Of a DNA stretch of 64,000 nucleotides, positions 46,545 to 56,125 are shown one piece after another. Under the pieces are notes generated by a model, which had not been told where the DNA came from, did not search any database, and worked only from the letters and a program-made list of their open reading frames with translations. Source of the DNA: Haemonchus contortus (Eukaryota; Nematoda; Chromadorea; Rhabditida; Trichostrongylidae). Location of the stretch: positions 12,671,618-12,735,617 of the forward strand of contig LS997566.1 in assembly GCA_000469685.2 (NCBI GenBank), given 5' to 3'. Numbering within the stretch: position 1 is the first letter of the stretch; each line of letters begins with the position of its first letter. Position numbers and translations under genes: made by a program.

Positions 46545-46643
46545 GAGACTTACCCTTTTGTGGAACTAAAATCCAACCCAGGATTTGTAACAGTAACTCA
46601 GCTCTTTCGCCTCGTCGTCTATGGAAAAGCGGAATACCCATAA
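46545..46643 (+). CDS. candidate terminal exon, unknown product
   Basis: A strong acceptor (GAATTTCTTTCAG) is followed in phase 0 by 32 codons and TAA: ETYPFVELKSNPGFVTVTQL, then FRLVVYGKAEYP. The regular beta-like alternation and aromatic content look coding. A second frame is also open but reads less like protein. No upstream exon ending in phase 0 was identified nearby, and no AATAAA was seen close downstream. Confidence 0.35.
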   Translation, partial: ETYPFVELKSNPGFVTVTQLFRLVVYGKAEYP

Positions 46644-48446
46644 GCCCACAGATACTAGCTTTTAAGTATACATTCATCTCAGTATGAACGATCCCGGAAG
46701 GCCATGCTACACCATAAGCTTCTTCGATAGACCTGTTTTCCTTCAGATGAAGCTTTTTTCATGGACAATGTACAACTCGATTATGGTTGGTATCGGTTGG
46801 TTGAGACTGACAGGTGCTACTGTAAATAGCTTACCCTCTCTATGATGTATTTTGTAGCTTGAATACCTTATGTGTAAACTGAACTATATCAAAAACATCT
46901 GGTCGCTACACATTGTTGCCTTACAGATTAATTAACCAATACCGGTCAATCTCAACTCTCACAACTCTCATCATTACCCATTTATTGTGTGGGAAGTATG
47001 ATGATCACGGAAAAAAGGTGCTGGGTTCAGAATATCAACCATCTGCACTACCAGTCGATATAATTCGTCATCGATAATTGATCGATATTGATCTGCGGCA
47101 GTTCGGCAATCTTTCTTTGACAGTTTTCCGTTTCCTAAGAATTTGGTCTTCACCCCGTGCCCTTCTCTTGCCGGAAAAAGGCCCTACATATACGCACCAT
47201 AAAACACAGATAGCAAGATAATTCGCAGTGATTACTGTAAATCCTCAAATAAGATGACCCATATATACTTTGGCATGCTGACCTTTTGTTGTAATAAATG
47301 AAAAGACTGCATGCAAAAATACACGGTCTTTGAGATCTGAGGCATTACAGTAATCACTAATTAATCACTAATTTGCTAAAAATTTCATTCTTTCTATAGT
47401 GTTTGCAAGGCTCGTAGTTGTTATTTTTTTTCTACCGAGTTACCGTAAGTTTTCATTCAAAAATTATCGCTACCAATTTGAGCCCAAGGGAGGTAACGAA
47501 ATTAAATACCATCTGAAGAAATCAGTACTAAATATCGACATCAAACGCTGATGAGAACTTTCTATTATCCTCTAATAAATAACAACTTGAAAAAAGACTT
47601 GACTGTTACTAAAATGTTGTTCAATGAGCAGCCCATTGCGTCATCATTGAATGTTTGATGACTAGTGAGTTGCCTAGTTGATGAATAAATGCATTCAGAA
47701 TAGACTTTGTCTCACCCAGGAATCATACAAGTCTTGACTTCTTGGAAATGGAAGTCCCCCATGAAAACACTATAGGAGGGCTCATTTTTCCCCATAAGAA
47801 AACTATCAAAGGATATAATAATTATTAGCAGAACATATCCGTATTTGATGATATCGTAGTCGGTTGGCGGGTCAAGACTCATCTTCAGCTTTTTTTACGG
47901 CTGTGAAGGGTTGAAGCGAGGCGTCCAAGAACCCCCTACATTTTGAAAACCTGGTTTTGAGGTCAAATACTAAATACAAGCTTGGATTGGTTTCAAAAGC
48001 GAAACGGCGGGATTCGATTCTGAGAAGGAGCACATGCTGAGTATAAGGCAGTTCAACAATTGCACGGTTAAATCACCAAGAGGAATGGAGCAGTGTAAGC
48101 GTACGATTAAATAATGAAATACGATTAAAAATTGTCGACAGATACTTCCCCAACAGTTTAGTACCACTGAAAATACTGATCTTTTTTTTTTGTATGTTGC
48201 TAAAAATGCATTTCTTTTTATTCGAGGTTGGAGTTCTGAAGGAATTCAGAGCACAAGCTTGCTCTTGAGTTACGGTAGGTTCATAGAACAGAACGATATT
48301 CTTCTGAAAGTCTGAGAGACTTTGTGATTTCCGATCCCCAGAAAGACGATTCATAATACCAATCTCTAAATTCGGAGTATAGCACAGTATTTCATGCAGC
48401 AAGGAGGTATTGTATTTTGAAAATGTCCTTTCATCTTTGAGGCCGA
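46644..48446. other. no gene recognised
   Basis: AT-rich sequence with no supported exon. The 132-codon minus frame at 48,073-48,471 overlaps the SINE head and was not called. Confidence 0.35.
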
Positions 48447-48745
48447 GGCGGTGTAGTGGCAAATGGCGCACTATCTCTTACCCTCGGTCGAGGGTTCTGA
48501 TCCCGGATCGATGCCCACCTAGGCCAACCAAGCCTTCCATCCCTCCGGGGTCGGTTAATCGGTGCCAGATTCGTCTGGGAGGATGAAAGCACTGACTTCC
48601 ACGTCCAGTGGCCACCGCAAGTTATTGTTAAGGCCCCATGAGCAATCAGTACGCCCCTACGATTCTGAATGGAAGGCGAATGTGGGGGCATTTCTCAGAC
48701 GGCATTAATTCACTGAGAACTTTATCTCTTATCCCTTATCCTTTC
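48447..48745 (+). repeat. full-length tRNA-derived SINE, best-preserved body
   Basis: GGCGGTGTAGTGGCAAATGG, GAGGGTTCTGATCCCGGATC, CCTAGGCCAACCAAGCCTTC, CAGATTCGTCTGGGAGGATG, GGAAGGCGAATGTGGGGGCA and the CTTATCCCTTATCC tail. Serves as the reference copy for the others. Confidence 0.82.
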
Positions 48746-50290
48746 ATCTTGAGAATGCATACCTCTCATGTCCCGGCGAAATGATGGCTTGATAGCCTCC
48801 TGTCGGAAAAGCATTTCGTTCAGTTTTCATATGTTCGTTGCCTTCGGATGTGAAATGTTTGCCTTATTCCAGGCATACTGTCTATTGATCCCTTCCAAAA
48901 TTCTGAGTAGAGTAGCACGTTAACTCACTTGTGCTGCCAAAGATTTTCTCGACAATTCGAAGACAACGAGCAAATGGGATGTTTATGTAAAAAGGGCCTG
49001 GACTTCGTAATAACAAGTTTTATGCCTTCATCGTGAGCTATTTTCCCTCTGCTGAAACGATAAATTGTGAAACCAGAAATGATTGACGTGCCCTCATTCC
49101 TACTATTTGCTTCTTCACGGAAGTAATAGATCTATGAAGGAGAGATTCTAGTATGTTTCCGGCATCGACGTTGTCCTCCTTGGCTAGTATAACGCCCTAC
49201 GTGGACATATTTTGCATTCATTCATGACAGTGCAGGATTTCGGGGCCACAGATCTTTGTTGACTCTATTAATGGTAGCGGTTTCTGGAGGGTAGCTGCTT
49301 CTTTGCCTTCGGATGTACGACTCCGGCTTGCATTGATGGAGCTGCCATAGTCTTTTGCGAAGCTGCATTCAACTGGTGGAATACAGTTGAGCGATCGTGA
49401 AGCCCTCTGAAGAAGAGATACTCTTGAGACATCAAAGAAGCTGAACACTTTGGCATTTCAGACCGATCTGAGTGCGCCATCATAAAACATATCTGTTGAG
49501 CGCAGAAGCCCACGTCATTGATCATCACTGATAGTTACTGTAATGATTAAGATTATTGGAAAAAAAAACAGTATCGCTTGGAACTGTGCGGTTCGCAACT
49601 AGGTCAACATAGCTCTCGCTCCTGCTTCTCTGCGATTTCCTAACCCAACTAGCGTTTCTGTTAGACATTTAGGAGCTTTTACCCTGAAGTTGCTACCTCT
49701 TTGGTATGTACCATAAGGTGGTCCATTGAGAGGCCCCATTGGAAACTTCGTAAACGGACACAAAATGCATATACAACAAAAATACATTTTTCAGTGATGC
49801 GTTCCTTTCTATATCTAAGTCGAGGAAAGCCTCTTTCGCTGATGAAAATCATAGAAAATACTTTGAGAGTAGCTGTTTCAACTCATACAGAGTGCAACGA
49901 AGTAAACACACTACTCAAACATTATCACTGATACCGATTCTTTCGCTCTTGCACATTGATCTGCCCTGCACCTTCTCTATACTTTCACCTCTTCATGTTT
50001 CAGTAAATGATCCTTTCATTTTTTTTAATGGGTGATGCTTTGGCGAATCATATTCCCTATAGGACTCGCTTTCCACTTTTTGATTGACTACCTCCCCTTG
50101 GTCTTACTTTAAAACAACTCAGTTCATTTCGATTCAGAATTCTCTTTTGTTTCCCGCATACTTTGCTTTGCATCCTTCCCATTCGTGGATTCTTCTCCTG
50201 GTGTACAAACTTTCAGCCTCCCATTGTCTTCCCCTGAATTTCGCCTTCGTTGCGAACTGACGCCTTCCTCTCTACCTTATTCGGTAACTA
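48746..50290. other. no gene recognised
   Basis: A minus-strand 86-codon frame (49,268-49,528, starting MMINDVGFCAQQICF) has plausible composition but no splice support or family match. Confidence 0.3.
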
Positions 50291-50868
50291 TTAGGTTGAT
50301 GCATAAATATTGCGGGTTTTTTGTGTCTTATTTTCTCTCAATATAATTCAAGTGTTGGATTCGGAATTTGATAGAAATAATCTTCTTGCTTCCTTCAATA
50401 CAAATATGTCAAGAAAGTCATCTTCATATACGCCACTTTATGCTCTATTACTTCGAGAAAAGTTGGAAGGTGTCACAGTCATGAAGTGATCACGACGAAC
50501 TTCTCGGCGATGAATCATTCAGCCGAAGCCAAATAAAGTATGGAATTCGCTTCTACGGTCGCCCTATCCACCAACAGAGACCCCTATGGATCATCTTATC
50601 CATTGCCCGATGTAAAATTAGTCAAAGAATAGAACTTTCGGCGGCACGAATGGCATGATTGCCGACGTCAAGGCGTGCATCGCTTCTAAATCGAAAGAAA
50701 CTTCTTCGCCCGTGGAACTCGACTGCCTAGCAAATGGGAAGGAGTGCTCAACGTAGATGGAGGATAGGTTCCAGGGTAATTATTCGAATATGCCCCTGCT
50801 GAATATTTCTACCATTTCCTTCAGTGAAATTTGCTGAAAAAATCTGCATTTATTATGCATCAATCTAA
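50291..50868 (+). mobile_element. complete mariner deletion derivative with Hsmar1-like ends
   Basis: TTAGGTTGATGCATAAATAT-TGCGGG and, inverted, GCATTTATTATGCATCAATC-TAA mark ends flanked by TA. The 578-bp element contains the same fused N- and C-terminal transposase remnants as the copy at 33,564, now with stops and frameshifts. Two copies with the same internal deletion mean the deleted form was itself mobilised by a full-length relative. Confidence 0.85.
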
Positions 50869-51449
50869 TATTACGAACAAAGGAGATATACCAGATTAAT
50901 CAGGATCGGGCGAATGAATTTAGTTTCTACCGTCCTCAAAGCTACTACATAAACTGATCAAAAACGAGGCCCACAAAGCAGCTAAAAGAAACTTAATGAA
51001 AATCTGCCGAGAACTTGCGCCATTAACGCTCATGATATTCGCACAGACGAGCCATCTATAATGTTCATACCGATGATGCTCGTAGAGGCTATTTATATAG
51101 AGGCATATGCGATGCGAACATTCTAGTTCACAAATTTACAGCGCGATATGTCCAGACCTTCTATGACAGTTTTCGTCCAAGAATAACAGCTATTTCCATG
51201 AACCAATGTTGTTTCCAAGGACAATTGCTGTGAAAGCAAACCTATCAGAATTCTTTGTATATATGTAACAAGGGCTCTGTGCAGCCTCTACCTAAGCGTC
51301 GATATTAGAACATAGCTCTCTTTAGTCGGTAACAGTGATAGCAAGCACCGCTCAAAATTTTGGGCCGCGAAAAATGTTGTTTGGCTGCAGAAGTGTTGTA
51401 GCACGAGATCCCCTTGATACAGGGTCCATTTTTGTATTCATCTCTGAAT

Positions 51450-52115
51450 TAAAAGCAAGGAACAGGGCCATCAAAAAAGAAGCCCCAATAATATCAAATG
51501 TTAAGAACTAGTTTTACTGGAATGCTAGCCTCGTCCCTTTTTCTATCACACCAATAGTGCAGCGTGATGTTCCCTGAGAGATCATTTATCATAGAAGTTC
51601 AGGTGTTCATGAATGGAAGTAGTTGTTTGGAATCAGAGGGAATCTCGCATTTAAAAAAAAGAGAAGATTGCGCCATAAGCCGTGCGATAATCGCTATATT
51701 CTAGATAGCATTCCAGAATATCACATGGTGATGGTCCACTTTTTCACGTTTTTTTCCCACCATTTCACACCACTTTATACTGATTTGTAATGCGATTGAC
51801 CAAATAGTCAGATCTCGGATTGGAATATTAGATTAATCCACGCTCGTCACTTCTAAGTTGATTGAAATGCAATTCTTATGAAATATGAACTCGTAGAGAG
51901 GGGTGGAATGTGAAGCACGTTTTGATCAGTGAGCTCACGGCAACCTTAACTTCTGCTTCTGAAGATTTATTGCCAAAGCATTTAAGGGGCAATACAGAGT
52001 GCTTCATCTTTCCTACAAAGGCAACCGGCACATTGACAGTATTCGTTGGTTGTACAAGGCATATATAGGTTCGCCAATAAAGTTTCCTTTAGAATCAAAT
52101 TTTCATTTTCACTTT
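51450..52115. repeat. long inverted duplication, left arm
   Basis: Pairs in reverse complement with 52,265-52,503 plus 53,997-about 54,280. Matches include GCATTTAAGGGGCAATACAG, the phrase around GTGTGAAATGGTG, ATATTCTGGAATGCTATC and GGGAACATCA. A ~135-bp segment (51,797-51,930) is present only in this arm. Identity is imperfect, so the duplication is old. Confidence 0.75.
51982..52115 (-). pseudogene. Cys-rich C-terminal coding segment, left copy, frameshifted
   Basis: The minus strand reads CTTNEYCQCAGCLCRKDEAL and CIAP to a TAA at 51,984-51,982. An AATAAA lies about 10 bases past the stop. Compared with the right copy an 11-base deletion just before the shared Cys cluster shifts the frame, so the IGEP-I-ALY segment upstream is no longer in frame with it. 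The open frame continues to 52,263 but that part is probably not native. Family unknown. Confidence 0.5.
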
Positions 52116-52264
52116 TGTCGCTCCAGTTAGCCTGGCAATCAAGCAACAAAATTGGTTGTGGAATTTTTTCTTGCAGGAATGGTGCCTCCACATTTGTCGC
52201 ATGCGAATACAACCCTGGGTAAGGACAAGCAGAAAGAGCAGCTCCTACTCGTGAAATACCCATC

Positions 52265-52503
52265 TTGAAAATTCGATTTTAAATGAAACTCCATTGGCGA
52301 GCCGATATGTGCCGTAGTAGATCCTTGTACAACCAACGAAGTTTGTCAATGTGCTGGTTGCATTTGTAGCAAAGATGAAGCATTCTATATTGCCCCTTAA
52401 ATGCTTTGACAATAAATCTTCAGAAACAGAAGTTAAGGTTACAAATCAGTACAAAGTAGTGTGAAATGGTGAAGACGTCCGTAAAAAAGTGGACCATCTT
52501 ATA
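52265..52503. repeat. long inverted duplication, right arm, proximal part
   Basis: Reverse complement of the left arm up to the target TA of the Tc3-like element at 52,502-52,503. The arm resumes directly after that element. Confidence 0.75.
52287..52400 (+). CDS. Cys-rich C-terminal exon, right copy
   Basis: The open frame after a TGA at 52,284 gives 37 codons and TAA: NSIGEPICAVVDPCTTNEVC, then QCAGCICSKDEAFYIAP. Six Cys are spaced C-x5-C-x5-C-x-C-x2-C-x-C. An AATAAA begins 11 bases past the stop, as expected for a nematode 3' end, and is conserved in the left copy. No good acceptor was seen at the 5' side, so the exon start is uncertain. Probably the end of a small secreted Cys-rich protein; I do not recognise the family. 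Confidence 0.45.
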   Translation, partial: NSIGEPICAVVDPCTTNEVCQCAGCICSKDEAFYIAP

Positions 52504-53996
52504 CAGTGCGTTGCCAAATGATTCAGCCACCCCTAATTTTTCCAAAAACTCACAGTATACGATGTTTCTGAACAAGTGCCAAAGTAAAAAACGTGTCAAA
52601 TCTGAATTCCAATTCGCACATTATCACCAAATTCCAGCTCAAAAACAAACATTTTTTTCTGGTCAATTTTTCAGTAAAGGGTGCTTTTCCAACGTCACCA
52701 AATGATACAGCCACTTCATGTCTTCGTGTCGTTTTTTAGTTCAACGCAACGAAATTGCTTCGATTATGTAATGTTCTTCATTTTCAGGCGATGGGAATAG
52801 AAATTTGCTTTCGGAATTCGAATAAGGTCAAATTCCCGCGAAAAAGGAGCAGGACCTGTCGAATCGCAGAGCCGCGCGAGATTTTCGCCGATATCACGCA
52901 GTTATGGATAATTTTATCAAGGATCCTGAAGCCTATGAAACCAGAAGAAGTGCCGGACGTTCTTCGCTGCAGCCCGACAGAGACAAGCGCAGTATTTCGA
53001 GGGGAACGTCCAACTCCACCAAGTCTTGTATGGAAAAACCTCAACGTCTCAAAAAACACTGTTTAAAGGGTAACCAGAAAGTCCAAGTTCATTTTCTAGC
53101 GGAAAATGCGTAAGCCGTCCTTCATGACAAAAAGACATCGAGGAAATCGGGTCGCTTTCGCCAGACGGTGCAGCCGAGCCGAGTGGAATAAGGTGTTCTT
53201 CATGTGCTGACATTTGACCTTCCTTCTCTTGATAATTTTTGTTCATCAAGTCGGTTTTTGAGAAAAGAAAAATGGAAAGAAGTTCAATTGTGATGGTCCA
53301 GACGGGAACCCATTTCACTGGCACGGTCTGAGAAAAAAGAAACTCCAGTTTTTTGGACGCAACTTCAAGGGATGAGGGTAATGGTTGGGGCCGCAATTTC
53401 ATCGAGTAGGCTTACCCGTTTGATTTGTATCAAAGGAGATGAGCTCATCCTTCTGTCGAACTGTTATGCGCAGTGCATTTCTCCCTTCTTGGCGTCAGAA
53501 TCTGCACCGAAATCTCGTTCTTATGCAAGATAACGCTCCAATTTACGTCAGCAGGAACACCCAAGCTTGGTTATCTCGGCACTTCTGCCCTGACCGGCGA
53601 ACAGCTCCGGTTTGAATTTGATGGAAAATGTATGGGGCTTCATGACGCGGAAGATTTACGCCCAAAATAAGCAACTCCGAGGCGTCAAGGAGTTGAAAAA
53701 AGCGATAATCGAAGCATGGCACCAAGTTGCCCAGGAGCTGACCTATAATTTTTTATTTGAGCCTAGACCTCCGTATTATCAAAGTAATTCGAAAGAATGG
53801 TGGGTCAGGTCATTATTGACTATGCAACTTTCTGCAACCAAAAAAATCTTTGTGTTTACGAGCTGGAATTTGGTGATAATGTGCGAATTGCAATTCAAAT
53901 TTGACGCTTTTTTTACTTTGGCAGTCTTTCAGGAACATCGTATACTGTGAGTTTTTGGGAAAATCAGAGGTGGCTGTATCATTTTACGGCGCACTG
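52504..53996 (+). mobile_element. Tc3-like transposon with long inverted ends
   Basis: Begins TA/CAGTGCGTTGCCAAATGATT and ends AATGATAC-type inverted copy ACGGCGCACTG/TA. The inverted ends extend about 155 bases (52,504-52,658 and 53,842-53,996), including the shared AACTCACAGTATACGATGTT. CAGTG ends and TA duplication are those of the Tc1 superfamily, and the long ends recall Tc3. Size 1,493 bp. It sits inside the right arm of the inverted duplication. Confidence 0.88.
52795..53760 (+). pseudogene. Tc3-like transposase, inactivated
   Basis: Fragments in order across several frames: the N-terminal HTH/GRPR region (DNFIKDPEAYETRRSAGRSS, DKRSISRGTSNSTKSCMEKP), KKFNCDGPDGNPFHWHGLRK just after the degraded first catalytic Asp site, LVLMQDNAPIYVSRNTQAWL with the second Asp, then LNLMENVWGFMTRKIYAQNK with the catalytic Glu. 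This is the DDE order of Tc1/Tc3 transposases, which cut and paste DNA at TA. Multiple stops and frameshifts, including loss of the first catalytic Asp context, make it non-functional. Confidence 0.85.
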
Positions 53997-54280
53997 TATA
54001 ATATTCTGGAACGCTATCCAGAAGATTACATGGCGATGGCGATTCTGGTAACGCACTCTTCTCTTTTTTTTTTAATTCCTTCTGACTTCAAACAATCATT
54101 TTTCAAACATCATAAGCACTTGAACACCTTCGATGAGACAATTATTTGGGGAACATCAGATTGCACTGGAAATGTGATACAAAAGTGAAAAACTCAGTAG
54201 GCAGAAGTTATTTCGATTGGTATTTGATGACAGTAATCTTTTTTTTTGTCAGTCCTATTCTTTTACTTTTATTCCTTGTA
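53997..54280. repeat. long inverted duplication, right arm, distal part
   Basis: Resumes with ATATTCTGGAACGCTATCCA, then TTCTGACTTCAAACAATCAT and TTGGGGAACATCAGATTGCA, each aligning in order with the reverse complement of 51,450-51,733. Similarity fades beyond about 54,280. Confidence 0.7.
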
Positions 54281-54388
54281 GGAAGTGACCTCGGAACCTT
54301 CTTTTCTTTTCCTCCTGAGTCTTATCTGCCGTTACCACATTGCCTCACAGCTATCCGCAACGCCGTCACATCTTGCCGAAAACTACTA

Positions 54389-54880
54389 ACCAGGGAGGGG
54401 TAGTCTACTTACCGTGGGACTTTAAGTGGAGACCCAGATAAATTGATAGAGTTTTGAATGCTGTTTACGAAAATGGAAATTAAAACTGCTAAATGATTCT
54501 ACTTAAAAAGTTATGGGGGCCCGAATTTTTCTCTACAGTAGTATCAATTGTCTAAAGAAATATCAGAAAACGTTCAGAGAGCCTTTGATAAAATGAAAAA
54601 ACACTTTGTAAAAGTGCGGATAATGACGGGGAGGAATCCCTCATTTTACGCTCACGAAGCGAGACCACTTCCACTAGATCACGTGGGCGGTAGATATGGA
54701 AGCGACGAGTTCGCTTTCCAATTGATACTACTGTCGAGCGAAATTCGGGCCCCCATAACTTTTTAAGTAGAATCATTTAGCAGTTTTAATTTTCATTTTC
54801 GTAAACAGCATTCAAAACTCTATCGGTTTATCTGGGTCTCCATTCAAAGTCTCACGGTAAGTAGACTACCCCTCCCTGGT
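54389..54880. mobile_element. MITE with 162-bp terminal inverted repeats
   Basis: ACCAGGGAGGGGTAGTCTAC at 54,389-54,550 is repeated in reverse at 54,719-54,880 with only a few differences (for example TTTTTCTCTACAG against TTTCGCTCGACAG). The 168-base centre is unrelated. No transposase frame belongs to it. Target duplication is unclear. High arm identity means a recent insertion or recent copying. Confidence 0.9.
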
Positions 54881-55421
54881 GAGTGTTGATCACATGAATA
54901 CCATCAAAGACGTGACAGATCTGTGGTTCTTGCTTCCTGAGACGAGTACTCATCTTTTCACTGTCACTCCCTTTCGCTAACCATCTACTACGTCTTCGGA
55001 CCCAACCTCATAGAAAACCAAGGCTCGCTCCTGAGCAATCACTGTTATCTCACCTGCGATAATAAAACTTTCACGTTTATCCCTCCGATTTTCTGGCTGC
55101 TTACTTAGAAACAGCTAACCTGATGGCCTCGTAATCTAACAATTCTATACTTCAGAACCTCTCCACAACAACCTCCTCACTTTCCAGCTGTAAATGTATG
55201 TTTTGCTGGGCAGTGAGACATCCACCGTTCGGCCTGATTCATACAATTCTTCACCACCAACTCCTCGTGAGTTTCGATTCATAATCAATAGAACGGAGAA
55301 ATCGTAGTGAAGACACTAAAAGACAGTGGACATCTAGTTGAAGAGGCCAGAAAGTTTGGCATTAGTACCCATTACTTCTTGGAAGCTGAGTTTTGCGTGA
55401 TTAATCTCCACCTCCTTATAG
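54881..55421. other. no gene recognised
   Basis: Presumed intron before the transmembrane exon. Confidence 0.35.
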
Positions 55422-55568
55422 GAAATGGTTTATCAAGTACTGATTTGCAAGTCATGAGCCTGGGAGCAGTGGTGGTCCTCATGATAGTCGCGGTTTTCGG
55501 GATCTCCATTTTAAACTACTGCGGTCGCTTGAGAATGACGCAAAGGCTTGGTGATAGACGTCAGAAAG
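55422..55568 (+). CDS. exon encoding a transmembrane segment
   Basis: The acceptor CACCTCCTTATAG and a strong donor AAAG/GTAAGT bound 147 bases, phase 1 in and out, with only one open frame. It encodes NGLSSTDLQ, a hydrophobic helix VMSLGAVVVLMIVAVFGISI, then NYCGRLRMTQRLGDRRQK. The Arg/Lys-rich flank after the helix implies that this side is cytoplasmic, so a type I single-pass orientation is likely. The ectodomain exons were not found, and I cannot name the protein. Confidence 0.6.
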
Positions 55569-55847
55569 GTAAGTTGAGTGAAAAGTTTGTTCAAATCATC
55601 CTGAAAGCTGGATCGCTGTTATGACATAAACATTGAATTTGCTACAAATAGTGCTTACTGCATGTGCACAGTCGTTTTTCATTCGTCTTGCACTGAAGGC
55701 CCTCTTCAACAGTTGTTCAGGGGTATGTCGTTGGAGAAATATTGAAGAATTCTGTGGAACTGCCGACTTTTTTGAGGCTACCTGTGCTGATCCAACTTGA
55801 ATCAAAACCCTTTTTTTACTCTGATTCCACTGAAAATAATTTCGCAG

Positions 55848-55895
55848 ACTTCAAATTTGCTAGTGGTGACTCCATTCTCAAAAATGGCCTTATAG
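55848..55895 (+). CDS. candidate cytoplasmic exon next to a SINE
   Basis: The acceptor AAATAATTTCGCAG is followed by a frame that continues the transmembrane exon (split codon G/AC): DFKFASGDSILKNGLI. The possible donor ATAG/GTTCTT falls at the point where a 5'-truncated SINE begins. Either a weak donor is used or the exon runs into the SINE, where a TGA follows after about 14 codons (SSLSGSRIRIPD). Confidence 0.4.
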   Translation, partial: TSNLLVVTPFSKMAL

Positions 55896-55897
55896 GT

Positions 55898-56125
55898 TCT
55901 TCACTATCTGGCTCACGGATTCGAATCCCGGATTGATATCCGCCTAGGCCAACCAAGCCTTTCCTCGGTCAATTGGCACCAGACTCATGGGGAAGCATAA
56001 AGCACTGACTTATACATCGGCTGGCCACCTCAGGTCATTGTATGTGTAGGCCACAAACGCATTTAGTACGCCACTACGTTTCTGAACGAGGCGCGCCCTT
56101 CGGACGGCAATGATTAATGCCATGC
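55898..56125 (+). repeat. tRNA-derived SINE, 5'-truncated in the head
   Basis: Contains CGGATTCGAATCCCGGATTG (B box), CCTAGGCCAACCAAGCCTTT and CACCTCAGGTCATTGTATGT. The A box is missing. Confidence 0.72.

Noticed and set aside
48073..48471. 132-codon minus-strand frame
   Set aside because: It starts in the SINE head and has no splice signals or recognisable motif.
54680..54720. GTAG/ATATGGAAGC as a FLP-34 terminal exon giving R-Y-G
   Set aside because: It lies inside a MITE, lacks a pyrimidine tract and has no basic cleavage site after the Gly.
55307..55624. 105-codon frame treated as one intronless gene
   Set aside because: Strong acceptor and donor inside it mark the 147-base transmembrane exon; the ends outside read poorly and the start is not ATG.
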